Source: Phoenix dactylifera (Eukaryota > Streptophyta > Magnoliopsida > Arecales > Arecaceae). From it: a DNA stretch of 64,000 nucleotides. The notes under the pieces are model-generated. The model was not told the origin of the DNA and searched no databases. It saw only the letters and a program-made list of their open reading frames with translations. The position numbers were made by a program, and so were the translations under genes. The first letter of the stretch is position 1. Every line of letters begins with the position of its first letter. The stretch is from NCBI RefSeq assembly GCF_009389715.1, contig NW_024067666.1, forward strand, positions 3,141,001 to 3,205,000. The letters run 5' to 3'. Positions 51,693-63,454 of the stretch are shown here, piece by piece.

Positions 51693-52064
51693 TCAGTTGT
51701 GGAGAGGGTTGGGCCCGGTGGGGACGAGCCGCTTCACGACGCCGTATCTTGGATCGATCTCCTCCTCGACTGGCGGCCGGGGTGGCTGAGGAGGTGGCTG
51801 AAGTTGGCCTCGTGGGAATGGAAGGCACCGAGAAGGTCGCTGGTGCCGCGTGGAGAAAGAGTTCTCGACATGGTGATGATGGTGGCTGCGGCGGTGGTGG
51901 AGGCGGTGGCGGTCGCAGAGGTGGCCCGAGAAGGCTTTGCGCGACGACGCTGCCTCCGAAAGCCGGACGCATAAGGTTGCAGAGAGGAAGACAGTGATCA
52001 AGAAGACAGCCCGAAGAATGGAGATGGTGAGGGTGGTGGCGGAAGGGGAGGGAGAGATCTTCAT
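51693..52064 (-). CDS. CLE: CLE (CLAVATA3/ESR-related) peptide precursor
   Basis: Intronless precursor of 123 aa from the ATG at 52064; the frame is open further upstream to 52199, but this ATG directly precedes a good signal sequence. Residues ~1-37 (ISILRAVFLITVFLSATLCV core) form the secretion signal. The middle is a variable domain rich in His, Pro and Arg (RLHHRRSHHHHHVENSF, QPPPQPPRPP). The last 12 residues before the stop are RLVPTGPNPLHN, the canonical CLE dodecapeptide, preceded by DPRYGVVK. The motif is close to the CLE9/10-13 type (RLVPSGPNPLHN) with Ser replaced by Thr. After secretion the peptide is cut out, usually hydroxylated on prolines, and perceived by leucine-rich-repeat receptor kinases to control meristem or vascular cell fate. 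The receptor cannot be inferred here. Confidence 0.93.
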   Translation of the reverse strand: MKISPSPSATTLTISILRAVFLITVFLSATLCVRLSEAASSRKAFSGHLCDRHRLHHRRSHHHHHVENSFSTRHQRPSRCLPFPRGQLQPPPQPPRPPVEEEIDPRYGVVKRLVPTGPNPLHN

Positions 52065-52199
52065 GGCTAAGAGTGGGAGGAGAGTAGAAAGAAAGGGGAG
52101 GAGAAGTGGGAAAAGGAGGAAAGAAGAAGAGACGGAGATTAAACGCTGCGGCAAGAAATCCATGAAGAGATAGGCTCTTAGTAAATGGCAAGAGGCCAA

Positions 52200-53270
52200 G
52201 TTACAAAAATGGGTGTGTGTCCATCCGAGAGCAGCACACTTGGACTTGGGTCGTAGTTTTGGGTGGACATTATGGTGTGAGTCTCACATAGCATGTAACG
52301 TTGTGGACCTTTTGTGTCTTTGATCATACGGCTGATACCGTGTGTGATGATGTCATGGGATGCAGTTAGGTGGGGATTACAACAGGAAGAGAAAGTTTAT
52401 GGTCGTGTACGAGAGTTTTGGCCATTATTATGGGAAGCCAGTAGCCAATTCTAGCAGGGTCAAAGGGACCATCAGAAAGGTACAAGCATGGCCTAACCGC
52501 TCCTCGAGTCTTGACGACGTGTTGGTCGTGTTCAGGTTACAAAAGGACATGGGAACAGTGAGGTCAGAGGGGCCGCTTGCAAGGTTGTATCTGGGTTTGT
52601 GAACGCATGCTCATGCATGGCCTACTCCAGCATGAGTTACATTGGAGGATACAGACAATATGCTTGCATGGCACAAGATCACAAACGTTTAGGGATGCAA
52701 GTAAGTTGGGTCAGGTTTCAGGTCAAGCTTGATAGAGTTCCAACCTGACTTGGTTTTGGGCCTGTATCTAAAGTTTGGATTTTTTTTTTTTGGCAGGTTT
52801 TTCATATATACGAATACATCCAATAAAATCAAAAAACACTAGCTCGCGAAGTGCCTGTGACAGCTTCCCTTCCGCTAACTAGAAGGTGTACCCTGAGTGG
52901 TGGGCCGCGTACGCAGCCACCTAGTCGGCCGCCCCGTTGGATCATTTGTGGTGCCACTTTTACACTATAGAATCTTGTACAAATGTGAATAGCCTCCATA
53001 TCACCTATTTTGGAGATGGGCAGCTTCCATTTATCTTAGGAACGCGTCCAAGTACTTTTTGATGCAATACAAGGCGACTCGTAGAGATGAAGGAAAGCTG
53101 CTTGTCTACGAGATGAATTATGTGGTGGCTATCTTTAATGGTACCACAATCTGCGGTGCAAAAGTCACACCACAAAGGGTCTCGTCTGCTATATCTAATC
53201 CATTACTAGATAGATCTACCTTAGGCTCTTTATGTTAGGTCTAAATAAGGTGTATATTTAAAGAGCTATA
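52200..53270. other. promoter side of the CLE gene and repeat-like DNA
   Basis: The first few hundred bases are presumably the CLE promoter. 52690-52790 is a TTGGGTCAGGTTTCAGG-like dispersed repeat. 52850-53240 is a moderately GC-rich block with transposon-like appearance that I could not assign to a family. Confidence 0.35.
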
Positions 53271-53279
53271 TCACGGCTA

Positions 53280-53780
53280 GAGGTAAAAATAGCTTGGATA
53301 ATATCCGTCTGGATCCATTTTTGTATCCAAATCTCTTCGGATGTTGGTAGAAATTCGAGCATCCAACTGATATCTATGTTCGTATCCATATCCGTAAAAA
53401 AAAAAATAGATATAGATATTAAGGATATGGATATGGATAGACAACTATCTAATCCGTATCCAATTATCCGATTCCATTTGTAATCACATTAAATTTTATG
53501 GTACTCATAAACTTTTAAATAAAATAAATGACTATATTAACATGCTCTTAACTTAATTTATCGCCGACTTAGTAATATCTTTCGCTTTGCGGTCATAAGA
53601 TTTAATTATTCGATTTATATTCATACTTTCGATATTCGATTTATATCCGTATCCGTTTAAAACAAATATGGAAATAAATTTTTACATCTAACTAACATCT
53701 ATAACCGTATTTATATTCATCAAATAAAACAAATATAGATATAGATAAGATGGTATCCAATTCATATTCGATCCAATTTC
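53280..53780. repeat. GGATATGGATAT / ATCCGTATCC repeat block
   Basis: Many copies of ATCCGTATCC, GATATGGATATGGAT and ATATAGATATAGAT occur in both orientations, partly symmetric around a poly-A near 53396-53407. It looks like a degenerate inverted or dispersed repeat. No coding frame. Confidence 0.5.
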
Positions 53781-55063
53781 AGTCCTAATCATGGCTTCTG
53801 AACTGATGCTCTCACATTGATACAACTCAGTTCATATCCAAACCAATGAAAGTGTTTATGATTGCATGTGTACATGGTTGCTAGTGGGTGGGCGAGTTTA
53901 CATGGAAACTCTTCAGGTGGAGGGCTGGCTGGAGAACAGGATAACAGGAGGGAAAGGTGGTGGAGTCATCAAAAAGATGTCATTACTGGTGAACTAACAG
54001 AATTATTTCGCATGGTAACACGTCCTACATCTCCACTGGAATAGGTTGGAGGATAGGATATAAAGCCAGGTAGACATTGTGGCCTGAGGGACCATCAAGT
54101 GTAGGGATAGCCATAAGGTGATCATGCTTGTGCCTGGCTTGTCAGGTAATGTGGTCATCTCATGGAACTAGCTGCATCTGATGTGCTTCTTTATATCTCA
54201 GTCCATAAATAAAGAAGAACCATCCAAGCTAGTGTATCCACTTTTACTAGTAAAATACTAATGGCTGAATGATGATGATGCTATAATCATGCCATGTAAC
54301 AAGGCTTTCCAGTTAAATCCTGTATAAAAATGATAACTTTTGCATAAGACCTTAAAACCAAAAGGTTTACAAAGTAAAATAACCTACAGATCTTTGAGCT
54401 ATTATTGTGCTCTTAGAGGATGAAATGTTGGTAAATAATTCAGGGTCACGTGATTATCTCAACAAGAATCTAAGAAATTTAAACAAGGACATTGTTCAAT
54501 TGGCAGCTTCCTACAAAGCTGTGAAGTCAACAAGCCTGCCGGAGAGAGGCTCCCAATGGATCCAAATGAAGTCACGTTACAAGGCAGCTTCAAACTAAAC
54601 TGCATCCAGTAAACAGTTCCCTCAGTATTATTCACTGACGTTGGAACATTCAACAGCCACCCCATGACAGCCACCACTCTGGTATCGGCAGATTCGAACG
54701 CAGATTATGGAGGATCACAGCTTAATGCCTTTACAAAATGGACCGGCAGTCGGCACTCATGGAAGAACATTTTTCACAATTGTGATGCTGCACAGAAGTG
54801 CCAGTTATCTACAGACTGAATTATAATTGCCATGCTCCATTCCCATTTGGTAAGTACAAAATATTGGGTGAATTCCCTACCAGACAAAAGAAAAGTGATG
54901 CACCAATGTTACCGAAATATAAACTATGTTAAACAACATCAGTGCAAGCTTTGCCATAAATATGACATGAAACATAACATCACAACACTAAACGGAAACC
55001 TTTTCTAGAGGTGTTCAGGAGAAAACTTATGTTGCACTAAAAATAGCAGACTATCTTGAAATA
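53781..55063. other. spacer and 3' region of eIF6
   Basis: No gene was recognised; frames of about 60-72 codons have no domain. The eIF6 3' UTR enters from the right. Confidence 0.4.
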
Positions 55064-58000
55064 CTAAACGTAGCTGTCGATAAGTGATTTCCGCATCTCA
55101 TCGACGATTGAGCTTGGTTGGACTTCTCTCAATTTGAACACACTTTCAACAACAGAGAGTTCAGTTGCCGTGGTGTCTGACCCACAGAATGCAGTCCAGT
55201 CATTCACGGTAATACCAGCCGCAATGACCTCGCTGCCTCTGTTCACAGTTCCTGCAACAAGAGGGACTTGAAGTAGCGTAGAAAGTTCGTCAAGATCCTC
55301 AATGGATGTGTGTGGATGAACCTGTTTCAATATTTAGAGCTGGTGAGCAGCGGTTGTAATGCCTAAAGGATAAACAAAAATCTGAGGTAACTCACCAAGC
55401 CACCTCTATTTGAAAAGGCACAATAACTGCCAACAAGAATGTTTCCAGCAATTGTCTGCCTAAATACTTCTACTCCAAGAACATCTGCAATGAGCTCTTC
55501 TGTTTCCTGAAAGTTCAAAAAAAGAGCAGGCATCACGACATTTGTGATTAAACCAAAAGGCAGCAAATCTAAAGAAGCAAAATCAGCAATGGACTTCATT
55601 TTTCATAGTATCATGAACCATATCTATTGAGTCAGTCACAGTATAATATAAGCTTGTTGGCACTTCATTTTTCATATTTTAGGCCCCAACTAGTCTTTTA
55701 GCTGTCATCTTTTCTTTTTAATATCTTCAAATAGAATCTCTCTCCACATATTACGGTGAACAAGAACTTACCCTGTCGAGATCAGGATGTGTAAGAGCAA
55801 CATGGTCATTGCAAGCTATGCAATTGCCTAAAGCAGACAGTCTTTCGTCGATACGCTGAACAACCACTTGGTCAGGTATACTGTTCCTCAGATGTTGAAG
55901 TTCTAGAGGGGGAAAACAACGAAAAAGCAAATAATATCAATCATAAGTTAGTAATTTATCAGTAAATGAACTCAAAGCTCAAAAACAGTGTTCTGCACTC
56001 TGAACTTTAAACAAAAAATATGACTAAGGTTTCTCCTAAGAAATTTCACAGAAACTACTTTTAACAGGGAAAAGTAAATCCATGAGACATGGCATGAGCA
56101 CACATAAGAAAATTAATGCAAGTGCATTGTAAAGCCTGAGCAAAGAAAATTAATTTTTATAAAGTCACCACATTTCAAAGATGCAGTAACGCATGTCCCC
56201 CATACTCACAAGTGAATTTTCAAGTCTTTTTGTTTATATATGTTAGCATGTGCACGAGCACATGTGCCATGATGCTTATACAAGTTATTTGGATCTCAAG
56301 GACAGTATTTCAAGTCTTTTGGTTTATATATGTTTGCATGTGCACAAGCACACCTCTAATGCTTCAATCAGGTCTTGAAATAGAGAACGGATTAAAATAG
56401 AGAAAGTGGACAAGTCAGGCTTTCACCATAATCCATAATAATGAAGGATTTTAAAATAGAGAACGGATTAAATATTAATAAGCAACATCTTGAAAGAAAC
56501 ATGAGGTTGATCACTTAAGAAGACAAAAATATCAGCATACTGAACAAAAGGATGGTGCAGAACTTAAGGCAGTTAAAAGAGTATAGTTTGACATTGGTTG
56601 CAGTATAAAACTAAAGCAAGGAAGACATATATTTCACCAATAGTAAAGAACCAAAAGTTACACTAACGTATCAAAAGAGATAAAAGTTACACTAACGACT
56701 CTCATGCAATTCTTTGCAGGGACACTCCATAAATTCTAAATCTAATTCTATGGGAATTACTTAAGAAATCAATTGAAATCAAAAGTATAACTAATGGACG
56801 CTTGGTAAACTTCATAGAACCTAGTATCTTAATGTTGATTGATATACTTGCTTGAGTAAATGAAAACATTTATCCAACTAACCCACTGACTCAGCTTGAT
56901 TACCACCTTTACTAAACCTGTAGCCTGTTAGACTAAAATATTTATTACATATTCCAGTCTAATTGCAAACCCGAACTGGACATAATATGTCACCAAAACC
57001 CACTGCCAAATTGTTGATTCACCGTCCCTGATTAAAGAACTAATTTCAGTTCTATGTGCAAGATATTGTCAATCTAGCATTATGATGCAAGGCATGATTA
57101 ACACCAACTTTTGATCAAAAGTGGATGGTGACAATCTAGCACAGTGTGCCTATTTAATGGCTCAGCCCCTACGGCTATGTTTCAGTTCAAAGAACATGAT
57201 AAAAGATGCCAAGGGAGTAAACGTATCATACAGAAATGTGGAAGTATAACCTATGGTAAATGTCAATTTGCTTCCTTGGATAGTGCTTCTGATAGTTACT
57301 GAAGATAATGACAGATCTATGGCCTGACCTTACAGGCAGTAAGATCAAATAACTTCTACCACTACATCAATCCCATTTTTATGATTTCAATTCCACAAAA
57401 ATTCCACAAAGCACATCTCTCGGTTGTTCCAGAATTATATTGCATGGTAGTTTCAGGCTAATGATGAATTCCATTATCTTAGCGCTTATCCTACCTAATC
57501 GATGGATGCAGTTATTAACATCTTTAATAATTAGTAAATTCACCTCTGTAATCTTAACTAAAGTTGCACAAACAATGTTTCAAGTACCAGCATTGGAACC
57601 CATATCAGCACGTAACCAATATGGCATACTGAATGTTGGTAACATACATTGCTCCAGTCAGCATGGAGGCCATACCAAGGACTAGTTCCCTATCATTCCA
57701 GTCTGGAATGCCCAGTACAAACCAATACAGTCTGATACTTATAACCTTGGATGCCATTTATCACTTTTATCAGATAGACAAGACCCTAACAAGACCCTAA
57801 GTTAATCAAAGCATATCAAACTTGATAGATGATTACTGGCACGAGATAAAACTTCGGAACTGATGCCTTCTACGATGAGACCAATTTTTTAAGTCAGAGC
57901 CTCTGTTGCTGAGATCCTGTAGACCCAAAAGTATAGGGTCCACATATAATTAACAAAAATAAAAAGAAATATCAAAATAGTAAAATTAAAATTATCCACT

Positions 58001-58702
58001 AGGAATAAATAACACAGGAAAGCAATTGCAGGTGAAATTTTACCTTGGTCAGTGGTTGTATGTGGCAATAGAAGCCCGTTCTTGTTTCCTAAATAAAATA
58101 AAACAATTACAGCGAGATGTCAATAGAGGCAACCTCATGTAATCTTTCAATGGAATGGCCTAATAACACTAACCAGCACACAGCCGCCCAATTATTCTAG
58201 TGCCTGCTATAGAGGTCTTGACCACAGGAATATCATCAGCAAGCTCAGATTCATACGCACTGCACTTTGTTCCACACACAAAGCAAAACAATAAAAAACA
58301 TCAGCAACTTATAACAGCACCACAATGTTAAAAATCACTAAAAAATAAATGCACTCAACAAATTAACCTGTAAAAATTTTCTGACCCTCCAATTGCAACC
58401 AAACAGTATGCATTTGTCAACTTCGAGAAAACCCCTACTTCACAAGAGTTCTCAAATTGAAGTCCTGAAAAGATTTATACAGCAGTTTTTTTTTAAATTA
58501 AAAAGCATTTCATATACCATGATTCTCTAACGAAGCTACAGATAAATCATAAGTTTTCAAAGTTGTTGAGTTGTAAGAATCACAAAAGCCAGCATTAGTT
58601 ATCATATTGATATAAAATAGATTATCATAAAAAAGGTATAAAAATCAATTATCTGTAGCAGCTACAAAATAGCGGCATCAATGGAAACTTACGAGTTGCC
58701 AT
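55064..58702 (-). CDS. EIF6: eukaryotic translation initiation factor 6 (eIF6/Tif6), 7 coding exons
   Basis: Exons 58693-58702 (10 nt), 58368-58464, 58174-58259, 58044-58088, 55772-55902, 55396-55506 and 55064-55321 join in frame to 245 aa, the exact family length. Readable blocks, in order: [165 protein letters not shown], and the tail [14 protein letters not shown]. eIF6 is a pentein-fold protein that binds the 60S subunit, is needed for its nucleolar/cytoplasmic maturation and blocks premature joining to 40S. A tiny first coding exon follows a leader intron (58733-59117) whose donor is GTAAGAGTT; the leader exon is about 59118-59260. The 2.1-kb intron between 55903 and 58043 contains a 90-bp-period duplication. 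No lesion was seen. Confidence 0.95.
56217..56352. repeat. ~45-bp direct duplication, 90-bp period, in an eIF6 intron
   Basis: CAAGTCTTTTTGTTTATATA (56221 on) recurs with few changes at 56311 on, each followed by TGTTAGCATGTGCACGAGCA or TGTTTGCATGTGCACAAGCA. Confidence 0.7.
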
Positions 58703-59117
58703 GATGGAATTGGACCGGCAAGCTCTAAACACCTGCAGCAACAAAATGAGATAAAAAGCTCAAATTTGAGGATTAATAAACACACAAAAAAAGAGGAAGG
58801 CGGGCGGAATCAGTCATCAGCCGTCAATCGATACCTTCCCTTCCAGTTTTGGGTTCACAAAAATCATAAATTTATTAAAAAACTGAACTAACCGAGAAAA
58901 TTATTATTGATACAAAAAAAGGCGAATTCGTGTAAAATTCAACAGACCAAAGTGCTCCAACCCGTCCAATCACAGCGAAGATTTATAGTTACAACTCCTG
59001 ATTCCTAGTGTGCCAGGATAGTAATGATTCGAGGTCCTTAAAAAGTCGCCAAATTCGGTTTTTTTTCCCAAAGAAAACTATATCTTTGTTCGAAAAGATC
59101 AATAATGTAACTCTTAC

Positions 59118-59260
59118 TAGGATCGAAAGTGCGAGCTTCGGAGGAGCAAGGAGGATCCAAAGACCAGAAGGGGTTGCGAGAGACGCCGGCGAAGGGCGGA
59201 ACGGAGACGGATCGTTCCTTGGGGAACAAAGTTTTGGAGAAGTTCTAGGGTTTGCATAGG
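59118..59260 (-). other. 5' UTR exon of eIF6 (predicted)
   Basis: GC-rich leader ending in the donor GATCCTA|GTAAGAG (GT at plus 59116-59117). The partner acceptor GCTGCAG precedes the short exon containing the ATG (exon high end 58732). The transcription start is not fixed. Confidence 0.5.
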
Positions 59261-59349
59261 GTTTTTTTCGCTTGATCTCTTTGGGATATTGTGGCCTTAT
59301 AATCGGCGATGAGCAGCGAACCACGTGGGCAGCACTGCCATGTCAACCG

Positions 59350-59422
59350 TCTGGGCCGCGTTCGGCCCAATTCCCGGACTGAACCGGGCCCAATTCCTGG
59401 ACTGAACTGGGCCCAATTCCGA
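59350..59422 (-). promoter_or_regulatory. eIF6 promoter with Site II (TGGGCC) motifs in a 23-bp tandem repeat
   Basis: GGCCCAATTCC starts at 59364, 59387 and 59410, an exact 23-bp period separated by (C/T)GGACTGAAC(C/T)GG. On the eIF6 strand each gives GGAATTGGGCC, i.e. a Site II element TGGGCC/T; a further TGGGCC is at 59352-59357. Site II motifs bind TCP factors and are typical of ribosomal-protein and ribosome-biogenesis genes, which fits eIF6. Confidence 0.65.
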
Positions 59423-59559
59423 AAGAAACTATTACCATACATAAAATCCAAATTTAAATGCTTAAAAATCCCTAAAATTATCAACTACAAATCGATAATC
59501 AACTAATAAACTAAAAATTCTGCTGCAAAAGCTTCCTAGCACGAACTCTGACTTGGATT

Positions 59560-61648
59560 ATTCCCTATTTCTAGTGATTGTATTCGTCTGAAAAGAAAAA
59601 GAAAAAAAAGAAGAAGAATGAGCCATACATATCAATAAGTAAATCTTATAGTAATCTTATGCAACTTTACCGTATCAAGCATAAGTTTGACATGGAGCAA
59701 ATCATTTTCGCTAAAAATGACTTTTGTTCGAAATAAAATATTTCATAACAATCGTATGATAAAGCAAATCATAAAACTAATTATTCTTTCATACATATAG
59801 AAACTATGCAAATTTCATATATATAGCTCTAAGTGTCACAAATATTTTCCATTTAACCATGCCATAGTTCAAAATATTATTCTCAAACTAACTGCTGAGG
59901 TCATCTTATACCCATAATAATCGTAATCAATAATATGCCAACTACTATAATTCATTGGCGGAGCCGTGTACCGACTACTATAATCCGCTGGTGAGAATCA
60001 TGCATAGCTACCTACGAGCCCATAGTTATAGTTCTTAAATTATATTTTTTATTTAATATTTTCTTAAAACATAAATAAATAAATTGAAAGATAATAACAA
60101 CTTTATAGAGTTCATAAATTATTAACAGTAAAATAGCCATGTAATCCTTATTTAATAACAAAATGTAAATTTTTATAATTTAGAGTTCATAATTCTTAGA
60201 TAAATGATCAACAATAAAACATTCCTAGAACATTTTTACATTAACCAATCATGAGTTTCATAATATTGATCCTTAATTTTAAAAAAAATATGGAATCATA
60301 CAAGTTAAATATTATTAATAATTTTTATAACTCTTCAGCATAGAAAAATTGGTGGTAATTCAAAAACTAATCAGGAGTGTTAAGAGTTAATTTTGCCTTG
60401 CGTGAAGCCCTCGAAATTCAACGAAAAGAATCATCCAAACCCATTTAAAGCTAGTAAGATATATAATTAATAACTTTAAAACCCAAATACATAATAAAAA
60501 ACCCAAAAGAACCTAAAACGAGTTAAAATTGGATAAATAGATCTATTTTGAGATTTTGCAGAGCACGTGGTTTCATGCTGGAATTAGGCTCGATGAAGGT
60601 AAGGTCGGCTAAGCTGTGATGCCCTAGGGCCGATCAGGGTAATGGAGCCTAGTGGCTTCGAACAAGGGCCTCATGGGGATGCGGGTCGACAAGCTACCTC
60701 CATCAACCAGGGGCTAGGACCTCTTCCCGAGGTCAACACAAGTTAGAGGGGAGGGAACCTCTTGGGTCCACCCTTCCCCCAGTGAGAAAGAGGGAGAGAG
60801 AGAGAGAGAGAGGCAGCGAAGAGAAGAAGAAAAGGAAGAAAGCTGTGGCCTGGTGGGAGGGGGGGGGGGGGGGGGGGTCAACGGCCAGAGGACCGGCGAC
60901 ATAGGGCATGGCGGCGCATCCGAAGGTCCGGCAGCAGGCGACGGCGACCGGTGCAAAAGAAACGCGGGTCGATTTGAAAACAGGGCTGAATAGGAGATCT
61001 TCTTGGCTCGATCGAATCCGGGCTTCAGCACGCTCGCCGGCGGCTGGGGATCCGACAAGGTCTTCGGTCTGTCGAGCGAAGACAGCCGAGGAGGCTACCG
61101 GCAGCGGCCGGCTCCAATTGATTAAAAACAAAAAAAAAATGGGGGAAAGGACCGATACCGTACCGTGTGAAACAGGGGATAGATCATGGGAGATTTCCGG
61201 TTACTTTTCGGTGAAAATATCAGCCGGTGACCGGGACTTACACAGAGGTGGAAAGGGAGAAGAGTAATCAGAGAAGGGAGGCGCAAATTACCTCAACTCC
61301 GGCGAGGTTTCGTGGCCGGTGCAGCGAACGTCTTCCGGAAGAAGAAGAGGAAGAGAGATACGAACGGCGATACTCGGCGGTGGTTCGGATGTAGAGCTCA
61401 AAGGGGCCGCAGGGAGATCTTATATAGAGCGGTTCGTAGCCTCCGGCGGAGTCCGAGGAGGACGAGGAGTACTCCTCCGTGTCCGTGTTCGAGAAGGCCT
61501 ATGCGCTGTTTGGAAATATGGAACGGGCCTTCGGGCCACTCTCGGGCTGGAGGGCCGGGCCAAAGCCGAGCCGCACCCTACCTTCTGGGCCGGTCAATGG
61601 ACCAGGCGGATCGATTGGTCTAGGCCGGCTAATGAGCCGGGCCTTACA
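59560..61648 (-). mobile_element. probable LTR (solo or truncated) of a large retrotransposon
   Basis: On the minus strand the block begins TGTAAGGCCCGGCTCATTAG at 61648 and has a TATA box (CTATATAAGA, plus positions 61419-61427) about 220 bp in. A very GC-rich part (60.7-61.6 kb) is followed by an AT-rich tail with a duplicated word CAACTACTATAATTCATTGG / GACTACTATAATCCGCTGG (59938-59995). This layout fits a long LTR. The left boundary and target duplication were not found, so the extent is approximate. Open frames in the GC-rich part are compositional. Confidence 0.4.
60787..60877. repeat. (GA)n microsatellite and poly-G run
   Basis: GA repeats at about 60787-60811 and a run of 19 G at 60859-60877. 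Confidence 0.85.
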
Positions 61649-62640
61649 GGAACAAGAATAAAGTAATGTTAACGGATAATTAGAAAGCCTCGTGCCTTCC
61701 ATTCCTACTGATCCTTCAGCCTCATACCTCCAATTTTTACATACCCTAGCAAAAAATTTCTAGCTCTAGTACCTTCTCCAAAACTGCGATCTTGCATCAC
61801 AAAGTCTTGAGCAGACTCTCGCCATACAAGAATTGAAAAAAAAATATTATAATAAAAATAGATTAACTCAGCCTCTTGCATGAGATGAAAATCTCTAATA
61901 ATTGGTTGAAATTTCATTTGGTTGTAATTTTCCCCTATATATATGCAAATAGATTATTGCACTAGCACTTTAATTGATGCATTTGTTATGTAAACCAAGA
62001 GAAGAGCATTTATCAAAGGAAGGTGGTGGTTGTGTCATTTTTGAAGTCAAAAGTAGAACTAGGATGAACTCACTTTCTTTTCTTTTCTTTTCTTTCTTTC
62101 TTTTTCTTTTTTTTTTGGTGGGGGCGCGGTAACTCCCGGTTGATGCATACATAAATATGCCTCTTGGAATCTATTTGGATTAGGCCTATAGGATTTGTAT
62201 GGAAATTGGCAGTGTAGCAGCAGCAAGGTAATCCATAACTAGAGATTGAAGTTGGTGATATGCAAGTGGAATCAAGAACCGATCTGTGTCTCAGCATCTC
62301 AGACTTCTTGCCATGTTGTTCTAAGTTTGGCATCAGGAACTCTCTTTGGAGGTTAAGAGAGGATTTCAGCAGCATGGAAGCGGTCAGTGCGGTATCTAAT
62401 TGGGGTATTTGGGAACTTTTTGTTGGGTTATTTTTGGACTAAACCTGTTTACAGATGTTCTCTCTTCTTATTTGGTTAGGTCTAGTTCTTTGTTTTATTG
62501 TCTACTCTTTCAGGCTGATGGGTTGGCTGTGGGTTATCTCAGAAGGTGATGTTTCTATGACCTATTGAAGATGAAATGAGCTTATCCTAATAACTATCAG
62601 TATCCCTGATACATATGATGTCTCCTGTTGATCTTATCGC
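61649..62640. other. spacer, no supported gene
   Basis: AT-rich. A CT/T-rich run lies at 62070-62116. No domain was recognised. Confidence 0.4.
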
Positions 62641-62661
62641 CATTTTTTTGTCATAGCATTA

Positions 62662-62958
62662 GTGGAAGATGGCCCACCTGATACAATCTCTAGCATCCAA
62701 CACTTGTTTCTCATACTGACACCTGACCTGGAACCAGTGCAGGCTTTTGAGTTGGATCATCTTGAGAATGGGGTCTCATCCTTCGAGGCTGGGAGCATTA
62801 TTCTTGAGAAAGTGAGAGAGTGTGGTGCCTTTCAAGCCATGCATGTTTACCGCAAGGCGAATAAAACAGTTGACTGGATCGCTTCCTATGGTTATTCATC
62901 ACTTTGGCGAGTTTTTTTGGACTCAGAGTTTTATTGTGAGTCGTCTTCTTTCTTTTGA
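62662..62958 (+). pseudogene. LINE-type RNase H domain remnant
   Basis: A 98-codon frame whose second half reads GAFQAMHVYRKANKTVDWIA followed by SYG. This matches the C-terminal part of the RNase H-like domain (RVT_3) of plant non-LTR retrotransposons (typical form: HVYREAN..ADWLA). The first part is only loosely similar, and no reverse transcriptase is adjacent, so it is a fragment. It could also derive from a domesticated RVT_3 protein. Confidence 0.6.
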
Positions 62959-63454
62959 CACGGCTGGCTGTATTGATGCATATTTAGTATGAGTAGCTGA
63001 TGTACCAAAATAAAAAACAGTTTGACTTGTTTTATAATTTCCGCTTTAAAGTCGCATAAGAAAGAGAATCCAACGTGCACTTCATAAGCATCCCATTTTC
63101 CCAAATAAGTGTTTTCATGATCTAGCACTTCTATAATAAAGCACGTAAAATTTTACAGCTCTATTTTTAGGCTTCAAGAGTGTTATCTTCATCCATCTTC
63201 CCCAAGGAACTGTAATCCATTCTTGTTTCTAGACTAAAATTTCCTACTCATCTGTTCAAACTGAACTCTTACACGATGCAAATTTGTGAAAGAGTGCGCT
63301 CAAGCTTGACATGGAAACATAAAAAGACATGCATTTAAATGACAAGAAGATCAATAATGTGAGCATGCAACCAGCATGACCCAATTCAATATGATGGGTG
63401 GAATGTTACGATAAAAACCGGCTCATCTTCAACACCCTTTCTAACGTTAGCAAA
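62959..63454. other. spacer and 3' UTR of the SNAP33-like gene
   Basis: No coding region is supported. The 3' UTR of the minus-strand gene at the right edge should lie here. Confidence 0.4.

Noticed and set aside
52850-53240. GC-richer block suspected to be a transposon coding fragment
   Set aside because: No recognisable reverse transcriptase, RNase H or transposase motif on either strand; left as unassigned repeat-like DNA.
60714-61666. Multiple 60-132 codon frames on both strands
   Set aside because: High GC and simple repeats (GA, poly-G) create long open frames; interpreted as part of an LTR-like block.
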